Shown here one piece after another: positions 1 through 12,690 of a DNA stretch of 64,000 nt. The first letter of the stretch is position 1. Each line of letters opens with the position of its first letter. The notes beneath the pieces are model-generated. The model had not been told where the DNA came from. It did not search any database and was given only the letters and a program-made list of their open reading frames with translations. Source of the stretch: Euryodendron excelsum (Eukaryota > Streptophyta > Magnoliopsida > Ericales > Pentaphylacaceae); assembly GCA_033060915.1 (NCBI GenBank), contig CM065394.1:20415501-20479500 (forward strand), written 5' to 3'. Made by a program: the position numbers and the translations under genes.

Positions 1-529
1 TGTACTATTGTTTGCAAGAACTAATCAGAATTCAGGACTTTTGCATAAAGAAGATAAAAGAGATTCCAGTGCCAAAGTGAACCCCATGTGGATTTGTTTG
101 GTATTTCTTTCTTTTCTCTCTCTTTCTTTTTCCTTTTTCTCTTTTCTTGTATTGTTAAACCTTCATTGCAAAACCATACTTCATTCTTTAAGTTAAAGTT
201 TGCAGCTGAAGGTTTCTTTAATTTTCCTCTGCCCCAATAATTATGGGTCATAATTATTGTGGTTTCATTTACTTAGTTGCTAGTTATATATGTACTCCAA
301 CGTTCCAACTTATGACATATTCCTCAACTTCTACTCTAGACCGTGTAGCACTAAAATACTTTTGACTATTCTTCATTACAATTTCAGTGTCACATGTTTT
401 AAAATATAAAAATATAAACAATCTATAGACAAATATTACAATTAGCTAGGTCAAAAAATTACTTTCAGGTAGCCGTTGCCTATTGTAAATCCCATATGCC
501 ACACACTGGCACAATCATGGCTTTATTTC

Positions 530-560
<31 letters not shown>

Positions 561-1753
561 TTTTTTCTGGGTAAGGTGATCTTATAATGAAATGAAATAA
601 ATGAACATTCATGGTCATAGCATTTTAATTACTAATTAACAAGAAAAGAAAAAAAAAAAAGCAATATTTTAAGCAAGGCTGCCTAGAGACTATTATTTTA
701 ATTGAGATTCTTTATATTTTTTTAATATTGTTGCAAATTTTTTTATTTTGTAAACTGGGTGTTTTTCGTTTTTAAATTAGTGTACTGATTCTGGCCTTTC
801 TCCCCTTCTAATAGCAATTTTCTCCTTTGGACCAAGGCATATTTTTATTTTTATTTTTTTTTTGTAAAAACAATATAGGGCCTTAAAACCATGTAAAACT
901 TAACAAATTTTGGGGCCTTTAAAAAAAATTTATTTGTACAATTTTTTTTATTAAGCCAACATTTTTTGCTATGTTAATTTTGGTTGATAAAAGTACTACT
1001 ATGTTAATTTTGTAGTCAAAATTTGATTAAAGTACTATGTTACCACTATTGTTGAGTTTTTAGCTAGGCTGACCCTTCCCCTTGATCCTTTCAATTCCAA
1101 TCCAATTTGGAACCAAATTTTGGACTGAGCTCATTCAAGCCCAACCAAAGGTAAGGTAAACTTAAAAAGATTCATAGGGGCTCAAAGTTTGAGCTTTTGT
1201 ACATTATATGTGGCCATACTAGCCTTACCCTTCAGAGTATTCGATTGCAATAAAATTGTTTATAATTAATAGCAAATAATCTTATGCTCTTAATTGGATA
1301 GAATCCATGAGGTGGTAGATTCCAGATTTTATTTGCTATGTGGAGGAGGATTTATCAAAGAGGAGTCGAACGCGCGTACGCTGCACCAAGGAAAAAGTTA
1401 TCGTACGATTGACCTTTCATATTCATGCATGAGCCCTTGAGTTCTGAGCTCGACCTTGCAAATCAATACATGCGCCTCTATTTTTGACTTCGACCTTGTC
1501 CACAAAATTTAGCGGTCGCCATGGCCCGACCGTCCAAACCCGTTCATAATTTTTGGAGTTTGAAAATTTTTCGAACCCGACTATGTTTATGGGCAGAATT
1601 AAGAATTTTATTTGAAGTCCGGTTTGATTCGAAATAAATATAAAATAATATAATTATATATTTTAATATATTTATATATGTAATTAAATTTTATATTATT
1701 TAATATTAATTTAAAAAAAATTATTTATTAAATAAATTTTAGGTTAAATGTAA
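1..1753. other. AT-rich intergenic sequence
   Basis: No coding region is supported. The short open frames here are low-complexity (for example a pyrimidine-rich stretch near 110-140) and have no recognisable domain. An (ATTT)n microsatellite lies at about 527-560. From about 1340 to 1540 the DNA is less AT-rich, with several CG dinucleotides near 1370-1380, but I see no gene structure in it. Confidence 0.6.
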
Positions 1754-2272
1754 GGATGATACCGAGATAAATTCAGTACGGGTTTGGTAAATCTTATCCC
1801 GTTCCTAATAAGAAAACTCAACCCCACACCATGTTCCAAACTCGTGACGGGTTGATTCTCTCCACCCTGTCCCTGTTCTACTAAAATTAATCGGGATTCG
1901 AGTTAAAATGGGTTCAACCCGTATAAAATTTAAAAACAAAAAAAAATCTCTAAAAGTAAAAAAATACAAATTATACTATCTCTAATACAATATAAATTTG
2001 AGAAAGAAAAAACCTAAAATTTAAGAATAAAAAGTAACATTAGAATCCTAATATAAATTTCATATACTAAGGATATTTTGTATAATTAAAAATAATATTA
2101 ATTATTTAAGTAGTTAGTAATATAATCGGGACGGGTTTAGAATGGAGTGACCTAAACTCTTTTTTTCCTATAAGCCCGCTCCTAACTCGTTTATTCATAC
2201 TCTAAACTCTTTCTATTAATGACAGGGTGAATCGTGGTTCGGGTTTTTCCACTTCAATTGTCATCCCTAGTT
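1754..2272. repeat. Probable transposon-derived segment
   Basis: The segment opens with AGGATGATACC and closes with a sequence whose reverse complement begins AGGGATGACAA. It carries scattered GGGTTCGGGT/CGGGTTTG-type words separated by AT-rich DNA. This resembles dispersed repeats common in plant genomes. No TSD was identified and the inverted ends are short, so class and limits are uncertain. Confidence 0.3.
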
Positions 2273-4929
2273 AAATGGTAGGGTTTGAGCGAGCTTAGGA
2301 ATGTAGTTTTTAATTGAGCGGACTTGATATTTAATTTTAGGCCCATAAAATTTATTTTTAGTGTAGGCCGGCCTCCCCTACCACAAATCAAGACATGCGC
2401 CCTATCATCAAATCAGCTAGGTAATTGTATGAACATTCTACACCAAATTTCTATCTAAAAACTCGATCAGATTAGATCAAACGGTAAGATCAAATATCAA
2501 CATTCTTTTCTATTTGACCAATTGACATTTTTTAAAATTTTTTTTTTTTTCCTTCTAGAACAATCTTAGTTAGAGGGAATCATGCTGCTGGGGTGTGTAA
2601 AAAAATTTTCAGGCTATTAAATCAACTAAAAGTTAAGCTTGTGAGAAGTACCATGAGTTGGACCTCATCATAAACTTACTCTAGCAGAAGTAAGGATCCC
2701 AAGAATGAAAAAAAAAAAAAAAATTTAATAGTAAGATAGTAAGAAGTTTTTTTTAATACTCATACTTATAAGATTATGTCATGTTTTATTTATTTTTTTA
2801 AAAGCCTCTTTATTAATAACAAATTTAAGTTATTTGATATAGTAAAATGCTATATGCTAAACTTTAATAAAGATAAATACTTAGCAATTCTACCAGACTA
2901 TTTGACTTTTATTTTTATTTTTAAGGAATGGACTCTTATGTGCAAGTAGGTATACCTTTGTGTGATAGCATAACCGGTATACCTTGATGTCGTATTTGGT
3001 ACGAAAGATTGGATGGTGGGGGCAAGGTGACAAGGGAGGGAGAAATCAAATGGGAAGGACCGCTTTCCTGACCCATGCTGCCAAACGAAACTCTCTCCCT
3101 ACAAGATTTGAAGAAGGGTTAATTATACAATTGATTCATATAATCAAATCATTGTTCCAATTTGGTTCGGGTACATTTAGTTTTATCATTAAAATACTTT
3201 AGTTTCGTAAAATATACGTAAATAGTCGAACTAAAAATGAATGTAAGAAAAATGGACGAATAATGGTCATGTGGTGCCCGTGTAAAAGGCATAACAATAA
3301 ATTTACTTATTTTGACAAGTTAATTACAATATTAACCCTTGTAAGTGACTCTATCTCAATTTGGTACTTATGCTCTTAATTTCGTCAATTAAATTCTTTA
3401 ATTGAGTAAATATACATGAATAATCCAATTAAAAACTGGTACCATAGAAATCAACAACAAATGATTAAGTGGCATACGAGGTGATGAATGATAAATTAAC
3501 GTTTTTTTTTTTTTTTTTCAGTCTGACAACCCCAAACATTTTTTTTTAAGACTTCTATTATTTTTCAAGTAATTTTTTTTTGGTACCAAAAAAGAAAGTA
3601 TCTTGACTACGCCACAACTCTATCAGGACATTAAGCCTCACAATATTAGGAGCAAGAGGTAAGAGCTTCTAGGTAAGACACGACTCAGAATCACGCAACG
3701 AGCTTATCAGCCATAAACACTTGCTTATGGGGTTGTTGAGTATGAATGACTTAAATAAGGGGCTACGAGGATACTTGAATTTAAAAATCTAAGGCAAAGA
3801 GGATGAGCTCTTACAGCTCAACCCATTGTTGGTATTTTTTAAGTAAGTTTGATCATGCTTAGAGGAGTTTAGGTTTTGATAATCATAGTTACCAAAATGG
3901 GACCAAACTTACAGGTTCAACCACTTAAACCAAGAACTAGACTTAAACTGGGTTGAACCGAAAGAACTATTCATTATTTTAAAAAAATCGGTGAATTGAT
4001 CAGTATATAGTGAACCGGATGGTTTTTAAAAAAAAAAGTCAAATAACACAAATTGTCCATGATTTAAAACCAGTTATTTTTTTTTGAAAACATGTCTTCT
4101 GATGAAAAATAGAATCAACAATAACACCAAAAAATGAAAAAAGAAAGAGGACACGAAAAAAAAAGGATGGGGCAAATAATGCACATTTGTCTCTTTTTTC
4201 ACCTTGCGTTTTTTTTTTTTCAATCTAAAATTTTTTTATATGCTTTTTCAATTACACTTAGACATATCGATATTGCTATTATAAAATACAATTAAAATGT
4301 AAAAACTTTAAACTAAACTAAAAAAATAAGAAAAGTAAAGATGAGAAAGAGGAGGGTATAGGAAGAAAAAATTATTCTCTTAATAATGCACATTATTATA
4401 AATCTTCATACCATTGCTTTCAAAAATAAAAATACTAGTGAGCATTAAATTAAAAAAATATAAAATTAAAAAAAAAAGGAGTCCTCTTAAATGTTTTAAT
4501 AATTATTTATTGTTAAACTTTTTTTTTTATAAGTATTTATTTTTTTATACTTGTATCGAGTTAATTTATAAAAGTGAGTATTAATTAATTTATTAATAAA
4601 TTTTGTAATTATTATTTTTATTTAAATATATTTTCAATATATATTTATTATATAACCAATTAAATTCTAATAAAACTAGTAAATCATTAAATTATTATTT
4701 TGACAGATTAAATTATCGATTCAATTCTAATAATTACGTGGATAATGCTTGGTGAGTTTCTATATGACAACTATTGTTTTCAATTGTAGGGCACATGGTT
4801 CTCTTTTGTCAATATCTTTGAGGTTTGTTTTTAATTGGATTATTTGTATATATTTTATTAAATTAGATGTACTGCTGCGCCGCACCATATTCTGTTCCTG
4901 TTGGCAAATTTGCAAAGTTATAGAAAGGT
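2273..4929. other. AT-rich intergenic sequence with repeat debris
   Basis: No gene is seen. Poly-A and poly-T runs are frequent. A segment from about 3118 begins GGGTTAATTATAC, the same word that starts the terminal inverted repeat of the MITE-like element at 30172-36877, so it may be a diverged relative. Around 3890-4030 there is a GGTTGAACCGA/GAACCGG-type word pattern typical of dispersed plant repeats. Confidence 0.5.
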
Positions 4930-5319
4930 GATAGGGCCATTCTGTGAAGCAATAAATACAAGCCACGTCTATTTCCGTACACTATGCAGACGCTTTGGAG
5001 CCTTTCTATCATTGGTGCCCTCCAATCGCACATTCACGGGCCGCCAGAAGAACTCATCAATGACCTTTTTAGACCTATTTAGCCTTCCCTTTCTGGTCAA
5101 AGACAACAAATTTCTCTCACAACACTGAACAACTGCAGGGGCGTTCTTGTCAGTAAGGTTTAACACGTGGCAAAAGATCAAGGCCTAAATAATTCCCCTA
5201 GGTCACACTCCCCCATGTGTCCATGACTCATCTCATCTCCCAGCATTGATAACAGAGAGAGAGGGGGAGAGAGAAACGTACGGCAATGGCGACTCTTCAG
5301 ATTCTTGGGTTTCATTTTG

Positions 5320-5353
<34 letters not shown>

Positions 5354-5360
5354 AGGATCA
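4930..5360 (+). promoter_or_regulatory. Candidate promoter and pyrimidine-rich leader
   Basis: This patch is less AT-rich than its surroundings. It contains a TATA-like AATAAATACA near 4951, a G-box core CACGTG at 5164-5169, a GA-rich tract near 5253-5275, and a (CT)n run at about 5321-5351. An ATG at 5286 opens a 22-codon frame ending at TAA 5352-5354. The layout resembles a plant promoter plus CT-rich 5' leader, but no downstream coding exon was found. It could serve a non-coding transcript, be the remnant of a lost gene, or be chance. Confidence 0.25.
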
Positions 5361-5814
5361 CAAAGGAGATCTTGTAGTTGGTAAAGATCGCTGATCTGGA
5401 AGATGATAGGAAAAGGATGCATACGCGTACCTATATGTATACATATTCGTATATAAATATATATGTGCATGTATACTTGTGCATATACTGCTCAATCCTC
5501 TCGTTATGAAGTTCATTTACTTTAAATTTGCTCATGCTTAATCGGTTTTTGGCTGGTCCGTAGGGGTATTTGAGTTGGAAGCTCGGTTCTGTGTTTTTCT
5601 TTCTTTCCATTTTTTTGTTAATTATGTGATGATTTGATTCTAGAATAGAGGCTGTACAAATTTTTGTTCGAGTGAATAGGCATGGTTAGGTTGAAGATGG
5701 TTGAGGTCACTGGACGCAGCGGTTCATCGATCTGTTCCCTGAAGTGGTTGTGTAGTCAAAATATACAGAACAGGAATCGGTCGATAAACCTCTGCATCCA
5801 GCGCTCACCCCACC

Positions 5815-5856
<42 letters not shown>

Positions 5857-8582
5857 GCATATGCATATATGTATATGTACTCAATCACATGCACACACAT
5901 ACATACGTACATGTACAATTATACCTATAATTATACGCTTTGGAGCTTTTATATTGTAATTGACGTACCATACTGGTAAATCAATTTAATCTATATCATA
6001 TTATGTCTGTTGATTGCCATTAAACTGTTGACTTTTAGATCAAAATCTATAATATGTATGGATATGTGGCTGTGTGTGTATTAGATCCTCTTTGAGTAAA
6101 GAATCAATGTGTTGATATATGTTCATTATCTGCTCACACGAGAAGCAAGGTCACCCCCCTCTAGTTTCCTGTTATCAAATTGTCTCCAGTCACAACTTGA
6201 TAATGCTTGTTCAATCTAGTCTAATGTTTTTTTGATTGAATCTCTTTTAATTTTATTATTTTTAATGGCTGAACTTTCTTTCTTTCTTTTTTTTTTTTTT
6301 TTTTTTTTTGGTGCTAATTCTTCTTTTAAAATTTGTTGGATGTTCATCACTAAGATGATGCCTCTAGTTATGCACTATACTAGATGTTACTAGCATTTGA
6401 AATGATCTTTGTCTAATTTGATCTGGTATTGTAGAAATTGCTTCAACAAATTAATGTTAAGTTCTCCGGAAACATATCATGCTAGAAGGCCATATCTAAC
6501 AAAAACCAGTGACTTATTACGGATTTTTGTTGTCATTTTATTATTATACAAACAGCATATTAGATTTTGTTTCCCAGAACTTTCTCTCATACTTATAATT
6601 TTATTTTTGCGAAACATAATGTAAATTCCTTTAATCTCTTGAGGTTTTTTTTGTTTTTTGCCCTTTTAAGTTTCATTATGTGTGCATGGCTGTTGAAGGC
6701 TTGAAGCTGGGGTGTGCTTGTATCATTGCTAGGCAGCATAACTGGCCGCGTTTTTATTGCTTTTTATGTGGAGGGAATTCATTATTTAGAGGCTTTTCTG
6801 GTTATATCTTCTTCTAAATTTTTTAATTGTACGTTAATTTTCTGCAAAGGGAAATGAATTGTATGCCCTGTTACGAGTGCAGTGAGGAGACCTTTCTGGT
6901 TATAATGTGTGTTTTTATTATGTGGTTCGCCGGATGTGTAATCCTGCAGTTGGTGAAGGCTTTTGATCGTTGTTTTTATTTTTTTATTTTGTCTAATTTA
7001 GTTTTTTGCTTGGTAATGTTCCGATTGATTAATTTCTTGTCGAATGCACTAACGAGTAATGCTTCTTCCTAAACCCGAGGATGGAGATGACTGTCTGTGG
7101 ACCTGCGGTGGTCGTTATTGTCATGCTATTAAAGCGTCACTGTGATTATGGTTAATTCTTGAGGCATACCATATTTTACCAATGGTTTTCAAATCCGGTA
7201 GTTTCAGAGTCACTGAAGCAATACCTTTGTCTGCTCTGCATGTTGGATTTCAAAGAATGAAACTCTTTTTTCACTCTTTAAAAGGCCCCCTTGTTAGCTT
7301 TCATGGGGTTGTGTTTGTTTTGGATTTTCAGAACTACAAAATCCAGATGACAGCTATGGGAATCAAATTCGTTAGCAATTGTTTGTGTGTCACTTTCTTG
7401 AGCCCACAGTCAAAAAAGCAAGTTTGTTTGTTCTCTTTTTCTTTTTTTTTTTTCCCCCCCTCCTCCAATCAGGAAGAAAGTATCTCCCAAATGAAAAGTA
7501 CCCAGATGCGGAAACATTCAATCGTCATTGCTGCACGGAAGTGAGAGAAAAATAAGAGTGAAAAAAGTGCCAAATTGCTTGAGAATCTGCTATTTGGTGG
7601 GAATTCTAGGAATCTGGTATTAGGTGCTATGCCAAAATACATTGCTGCCAAGCATAAATGTTTCTGTGATCTCCAATGAACACCCAACTCTGATGTGGAA
7701 ATTTGGCCTTTTGTGAACATTACATCGGCAGTAAAAGAATAGCAGTTGGAAGGAATCCTGGAAAGATTAGAAGTTCCTGGAAAATGGAATCTTACAATGA
7801 CCATTCAACCACGAATTGTGTGGAGTATCCCACTTTTCTCTGGTTTTGTTAAAATTTTTCTAGGTAGCCAAACTAGTTGAAAAGAAGTTTACCCTTGGAA
7901 TTCTGTTATTGCCTGCACTTTGATTTCCTGGGGGATTCTTTTATGCTATGTTTTGATGGGTATATAAAATTAATTATACATATTTATTTTTTACAATTAG
8001 TCAAACAAAAACATAGGTTTTTTCATAAATATATCTCGTCTGAATAAAAGAATTTTTTTTTATCTTTATTCACTTTATTTCTACTTCTCTCTTTTTTTTT
8101 TTTTCTTTTCTTGCTCGCGGTGTACAAATTCAAGATTTAAACGTGACGTTAATCAAACTTCAATTCCACCATTTCGCTATCAATAACCCCTTCGTTAAAA
8201 ACGAAAAAATAGTCAATACCGCTGATTGATTAAAAAATTCAAAATGTATAAGTGATTTCATTCCTTCCTATTTTCATAGGTTCAAATCCAAATAGTGTTA
8301 AAGTGGTATGAAATGCTTTTCTCAAACAGGAAACGACATCAAAGCGTTTCAAGAAACTATTTGCTTCTTTATTGGTTGGGGGTTTTGGTGGGTTTGTTTA
8401 AGTGTCTACCACAAATTATAATATCTCCTGAAATATCATATCATACTTTAAAACCCTCTACTAGGGCAATAATGCATGCTGCTGATGATAAGGAAGATGA
8501 CAATGATGATGGGATTGACGTTAATGTTGGTGGTGATTCAAGTGGTTGGAGGGAGCATCATGACAAAAAGTATGTCAGCTAG
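5361..8582. other. Intergenic sequence, no supported gene
   Basis: Open frames of 60-120 codons occur, for example 7182-7544 and 8295-8582, but none has a recognisable domain or coherent composition. A (CT)n-(AT)n compound microsatellite lies at about 5815-5855, followed by alternating purine-pyrimidine sequence to about 5925. I compared a few common plant miRNA sequences by eye and found no match. Confidence 0.45.
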
Positions 8583-10236
8583 AATGTTCACCAAATGCCA
8601 TTCATATTAGGTTACATACATTTATATCTCTACATTAATTATTAATTAGATATAGAATTCATGTCACATTTTGGGTGATTTATATACAGTAATGGTACAT
8701 TTATATTAGTAATGTTAAATAAGCATAATTTTTGTACAAAATAATATAATTGTTTATATTTTTTCATTTTTAATTAATACACTCAAAATAATAGCTTGTA
8801 ATTTTTAAAATACCATTATAACATCAATATATATCTACATAAAGAGTTTTTTTTTTCTTTGTACAAAAGTTAGTTATAGATTTTTTCATTTGTATTTGTA
8901 AAGATGGATGGGACAGCTGAAAGGAATGTATTTAAAGATCAATATCTATATATGACTATATACATATCATTGTCCTAGACCTCAGATTTTTACTATGCAT
9001 GTACATGCGTACTCTGTGGAGGCCTGCCAAACCCACTTATGAGGAAGAGCTCGAGATGTACCTTTCAGCTTCCAATGCCAAACCTTTTAGTTTTGTCTAC
9101 ATATATATATATATATATTAAAAAAATAAAAAATATTCAATTCATAATTGTCAAAAAACTCATTGTAAGAAAAAATTATATTTTTAGTATTGGTACAAAA
9201 CTCAATTTAAATTTTTAAAAAAATATTTCAAAAATTTTTAAGAAATGTTTTAAAAATTCTTGAGAAACATTTCAGAAACTTTTATGAAGTATTTAAGAAA
9301 CTTTTGAGATACTTAACACTTAAAAAACTTTAAAAAAAACGCTTGAAAAATTTTAAATAATAATTTTATACATTTTTTTCCCCTTAAGTTCGATTAGGTA
9401 TCTATAAAATTATTCATGTAAGTTTTCACTAAATTTTTCAAAAATCTCCACAAAATTTTTTAAATGTCTCATTTGAGTTTTATGAAAATTTCTTAATAAG
9501 ATTTTTATAAATTTCTTAATAGTTTTTCACTTTTCGTATCCTTCTATGTTTTTTAAATGCCTTTTTCACTTTTATTTCTTTTAATATTTTTCACTTTTGT
9601 TTTTCATTTGGGTAACTGTAGTAACCTTGTGAAAAACAAACCCATGAAATAGTTAGCATGGCTTTCAATTAACTGCTTAATTTTAAGTGATTAGAATAAA
9701 TATACACTTATTTAGTGTAATATTTTTATTTGTTAGTGATATCATGTTAGCAGAACAAGGTGTTATCATTGTTACACTGCATATCTTTTTTCAATTATTA
9801 TTTTTGAAACTTGAAGAATGCTAGCATTAATCACCGGTGTCCAATACGTCGATCACTAGGATCCACTTCAACTGGGATTCATCAATTGCGTGTGAGTCCA
9901 TAATGAGGTGATTAGTATCAGTTCACAAGTGACTGATATTAATGACTGATGTTAACGCTCCTCTTAAAACTTTGCAAGTTGATTACACATGTGACTTTCA
10001 TCAATCTATACTATATATTATAATAATATGTTAGGAGATCTTTGAAGTTAAAAGTTTTAATATAATTTTTTTATATTTTTGAATTAGTAAAATACATAAA
10101 TACACATATTTTGATTCTATTGGTTGTTTATTAAAACAATTTAAAATTTCTATGAAAAGAAGTACGTATGTATCAATATTGTTATTATCTATCAATTACA
10201 CCATTTCAAACATGGTTAAAAAATAATAAAAAAAAT
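8583..10236. other. AT-rich intergenic sequence
   Basis: No coding region is visible. An (AT)n run is at about 9098-9119. From about 9190 to 9550 there is a degenerate A/T-rich pattern with repeated words such as AAAATTTTT and AAACTTTTGAGA on both strands. It looks like decayed repeat sequence, without definable ends. Confidence 0.5.
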
Positions 10237-10237
10237 A

Positions 10238-10396
10238 AGAATAATGCTATACATAAATTAATTTTTTAATTTATTTTTTCAACCATAAAACACAATGTAG
10301 TAGGACTCACATGAATAAATACATGTAGAATTCATTCTTTGTATCTTGGGAGTAAAAAAATGGATTAGAAATTGATTTATGTATAATATTTTTAAA
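10238..10396. mobile_element. MITE (terminal inverted repeats)
   Basis: The left end reads AATAATGCTATACATAAATT and the reverse complement of the right end reads AAAATATTATACATAAATCA. These make imperfect terminal inverted repeats of roughly 28 bp around an interior of about 100 bp with no coding potential. Size and structure fit a miniature inverted-repeat transposable element. The target-site duplication is not clear because both flanks are poly-A/T, so the superfamily is left open. Confidence 0.5.
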
Positions 10397-10717
10397 ATAA
10401 TAGATCAAAATTTTGGCAAAACTTAATGAAATTTAAGTCTTTATATTTATTTGCTTCTCAATAGATGAATGATTGGTACCTATTTTTAAGTTTTAAACAT
10501 AAAATAAAATTAAAAAAGATTTAATTGTCTAGCTATAGTAGCCAGATTGAATCCAAGGCAAGTTTTCCAATTGTGCTAATATTAGTATAAAGATATTCTT
10601 AACTTTATTTATTTTGGCGTCTCAATGACTTAATATTTACTCACCTTTTAATAATATCTAGGTAAATCATCTGATTCACTGACTGTTCGTTAGTAAAACA
10701 TTAGTAAAGAGTTAGAA

Positions 10718-11088
10718 TTAGTAAATAGTTAGATGGTCACCACATCGAGGGCATCGACCTAAGTAAGCAATGAATTAACCCGAGAAGCAAGCCACAAAGA
10801 AAAAATAAAAAAATAAAATAAAATAATTGAAAGTAAAGTGCAGAAAGTAGAATGTTAGAATGATAACCAATGTAGGTTATCCACTAAGTAAAGGAAAATG
10901 CTAGATAGTTAGATGAAAAATAAAAACAGAAAATATAGTAACCAACTTGAATGTTTTTGTCCAACAATAGGCGAGTATGCTAATCAAAGAGGTTAACCAC
11001 AAAGATGAAATAAAAATTGATCAGTTGGTATACACCGTGACGGTATTAAGATGATTAATTGTCCAAATTCCACAGCAAATGTATTTTT
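10718..11088 (-). repeat. Left arm of large inverted repeat (leader-like sequence)
   Basis: Read in reverse complement, this arm matches 11910-12393. Shared words include TAGTAAATAGTTAGATGGTC, the region around CACCACATCGA, CAACCCGAGAAG, and the CCACAGCAAATG end. The right arm is about 110 bp longer through an insertion or deletion. The right arm lies just upstream of a decayed Athila-like gag, so the arms are probably two opposed copies of its leader region, with about 820 bp between them. Confidence 0.7.
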
Positions 11089-11405
11089 TTTTTATCATGA
11101 GTAAATAGTTTTATTCTTAGAACCAATTGCAAAGATCACTTGACGGTATTAAGATGATCAATTAAGGTCTGTCTTTTCATTCCATATTTATTCAAAAACT
11201 TAGAGTTTTGTACACGTTCGGTATATTGCATGCTTGAGCACGGGCATGCATATTTTATGCACGTAATGATTTTGTGTTTTGTAAACAAGTTTAAGTTTAT
11301 GAGTATTGTAATTAATATAGAAGTAGTGTAAAGTAAAGTAAATGATGGTTTACTTATCACTTTTCAGAGACTTGTATATTTTATGCGGGTACTCTGTCTG
11401 GTATG
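11089..11405 (+). repeat. Fragment of Athila-like LTR (U5 side)
   Basis: This segment is collinear with 19143-19465 and is inverted relative to about 20345-20670. All three share the word TTTTATGCGGGT and the region around GTAAAGTAAAGTAAATGATG. It begins about 190 bp inside the transcribed part of the LTR and stops a few bases before the expected LTR end, where it runs into poly-T. I read it as what remains of the 5' LTR of the Athila-like element whose gag starts near 12.7 kb. Confidence 0.65.
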
Positions 11406-11576
11406 TTTTTGTTTTTTTTTTTTTTGAGAAATATAAAACATTTGCAAAATAAATGTTAGTCATATTTACAAATAAAAATAAACACATAAATAAAACATTC
11501 AAACATAATACACCCTAAGAACAATAATTATTACAAAGTTAAGTTAGATTTTTGACATCAAAATCAAGATAGTCTA

Positions 11577-11672
11577 CGTTTTAATAATTTCAAGACATCT
11601 CAATACCTTAGCATTTACTCGCCCTTTAATAATATCTAGGTAAACCATCTGATTTTTTGACATTAGTCGGTT
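11577..11672 (+). repeat. Direct repeat of 10597-10690
   Basis: Both copies contain TAATAATATCTAGGTAAA followed by the region CATCTGATT and differ at scattered positions. The pair brackets the left foldback arm and the LTR fragment. This suggests duplication or unequal exchange during rearrangement of the Athila-like element. The sequence has no coding potential. Confidence 0.6.
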
Positions 11673-11909
11673 ACTCCCTCTGTAATTTTTATCCACATAT
11701 GTGTGTCTAGTACAATAGTGACACCTATTTAGTCTCTTTGCTCTTCTCTTACAGGTCAGAGTACTGCGACCAGTAAGAGATTGAGGTTATTCTTCTTAGA
11801 GCTCAACTCTTTTCACCATCTTTGCACAACGAATTATCTCGCCCCTAATACCAAATGAAAATATTCGGAAGATACAACATGCAAATATAAGCACTTTAAG
11901 TTTTTAAAT

Positions 11910-12393
11910 AATTCCTTTGCTGTGGACTTGAGGACAATTAATTGCTTTCCTACCTTGACAAAGAAATTGGACGGTGTATTCTAACTGATTAGTGGTTTAT
12001 GCTAACTTAATACTTCATTCCATTGCTAACTTGTATATTTATACATATTTAGTTTTTTTTCCTCTTTTTTTATTTTTTATTTTTTGTATTTTATCTTTAT
12101 GGTTAACCTCTTTGGTTAGTATACTCGCCTACTGTTGGACGAAACCATTCAAGTTGATTACTATATTTTCTGTTTTTATTTTTCATCTAACTATCTAACA
12201 TTTTCCTTTACTTAGTGGATAACCTACTTTGGTTATCATTCTAACATTCAACTTTTTGCACTTAACTTTCAGCTATTTTATTTTATGTTTTATTTTTTTC
12301 TTTGTGGTTTACTTCTCGGGTTGATTCACTTCTTACTTAGATCAGTGCCTTCGATGTGGTGACCATCTAACTATTTACTAACTTTTGTTTTTT
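11910..12393 (+). repeat. Right arm of large inverted repeat (Athila-like leader)
   Basis: This is the partner of 10718-11088 in opposite orientation. It lies between the LTR fragment and the decayed gag, on the same strand, where the untranslated leader of an Athila-like element would be. It includes an insertion of about 110 bp absent from the left arm. Confidence 0.65.
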
Positions 12394-12540
12394 TTTTTTT
12401 TTTTTGTTATGTGCAAGTATTTTAGTATAGTATTGTAATTTTTTATTTTCATTTTTATTTTTTTAATTTTTTAGTATCTTGTCGTTAGCCAACTTCAAAA
12501 GTGCTCTGGTCCAACAGTTACTTTGCCTGTATCCTTCCAG

Positions 12541-12672
12541 GTAAGTGACCTCCCATTTCTTTAGCTTTGAAAGCTGTCAATACTGTTTTTTTTCTCATCC
12601 CTGTTTTACTGGCGGCTCACTTGAGTTTTTAGTCCTGCATTCTGACTTGTAAAGTTCGTGTTTATATTTCAG
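12541..12672 (+). other. Putative intron in retrotransposon leader
   Basis: The 5' boundary is TTCCAG|GTAAGT, a near-ideal plant splice donor. The 3' boundary is TTTATATTTCAG|GATAG, a good acceptor after a T-rich stretch. The 132-bp interval is T-rich, as plant introns are, and ends about 20 bp before the gag-related frame opens. Splicing is inferred from sequence only. Confidence 0.4.
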
Positions 12673-12690
12673 GATAGATGAATTAGGGAG

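Noticed and set aside
7182..7544. 120-codon plus-strand frame
   Set aside because: Contains a Phe run from a poly-T tract, no domain, no supporting splice or promoter context.
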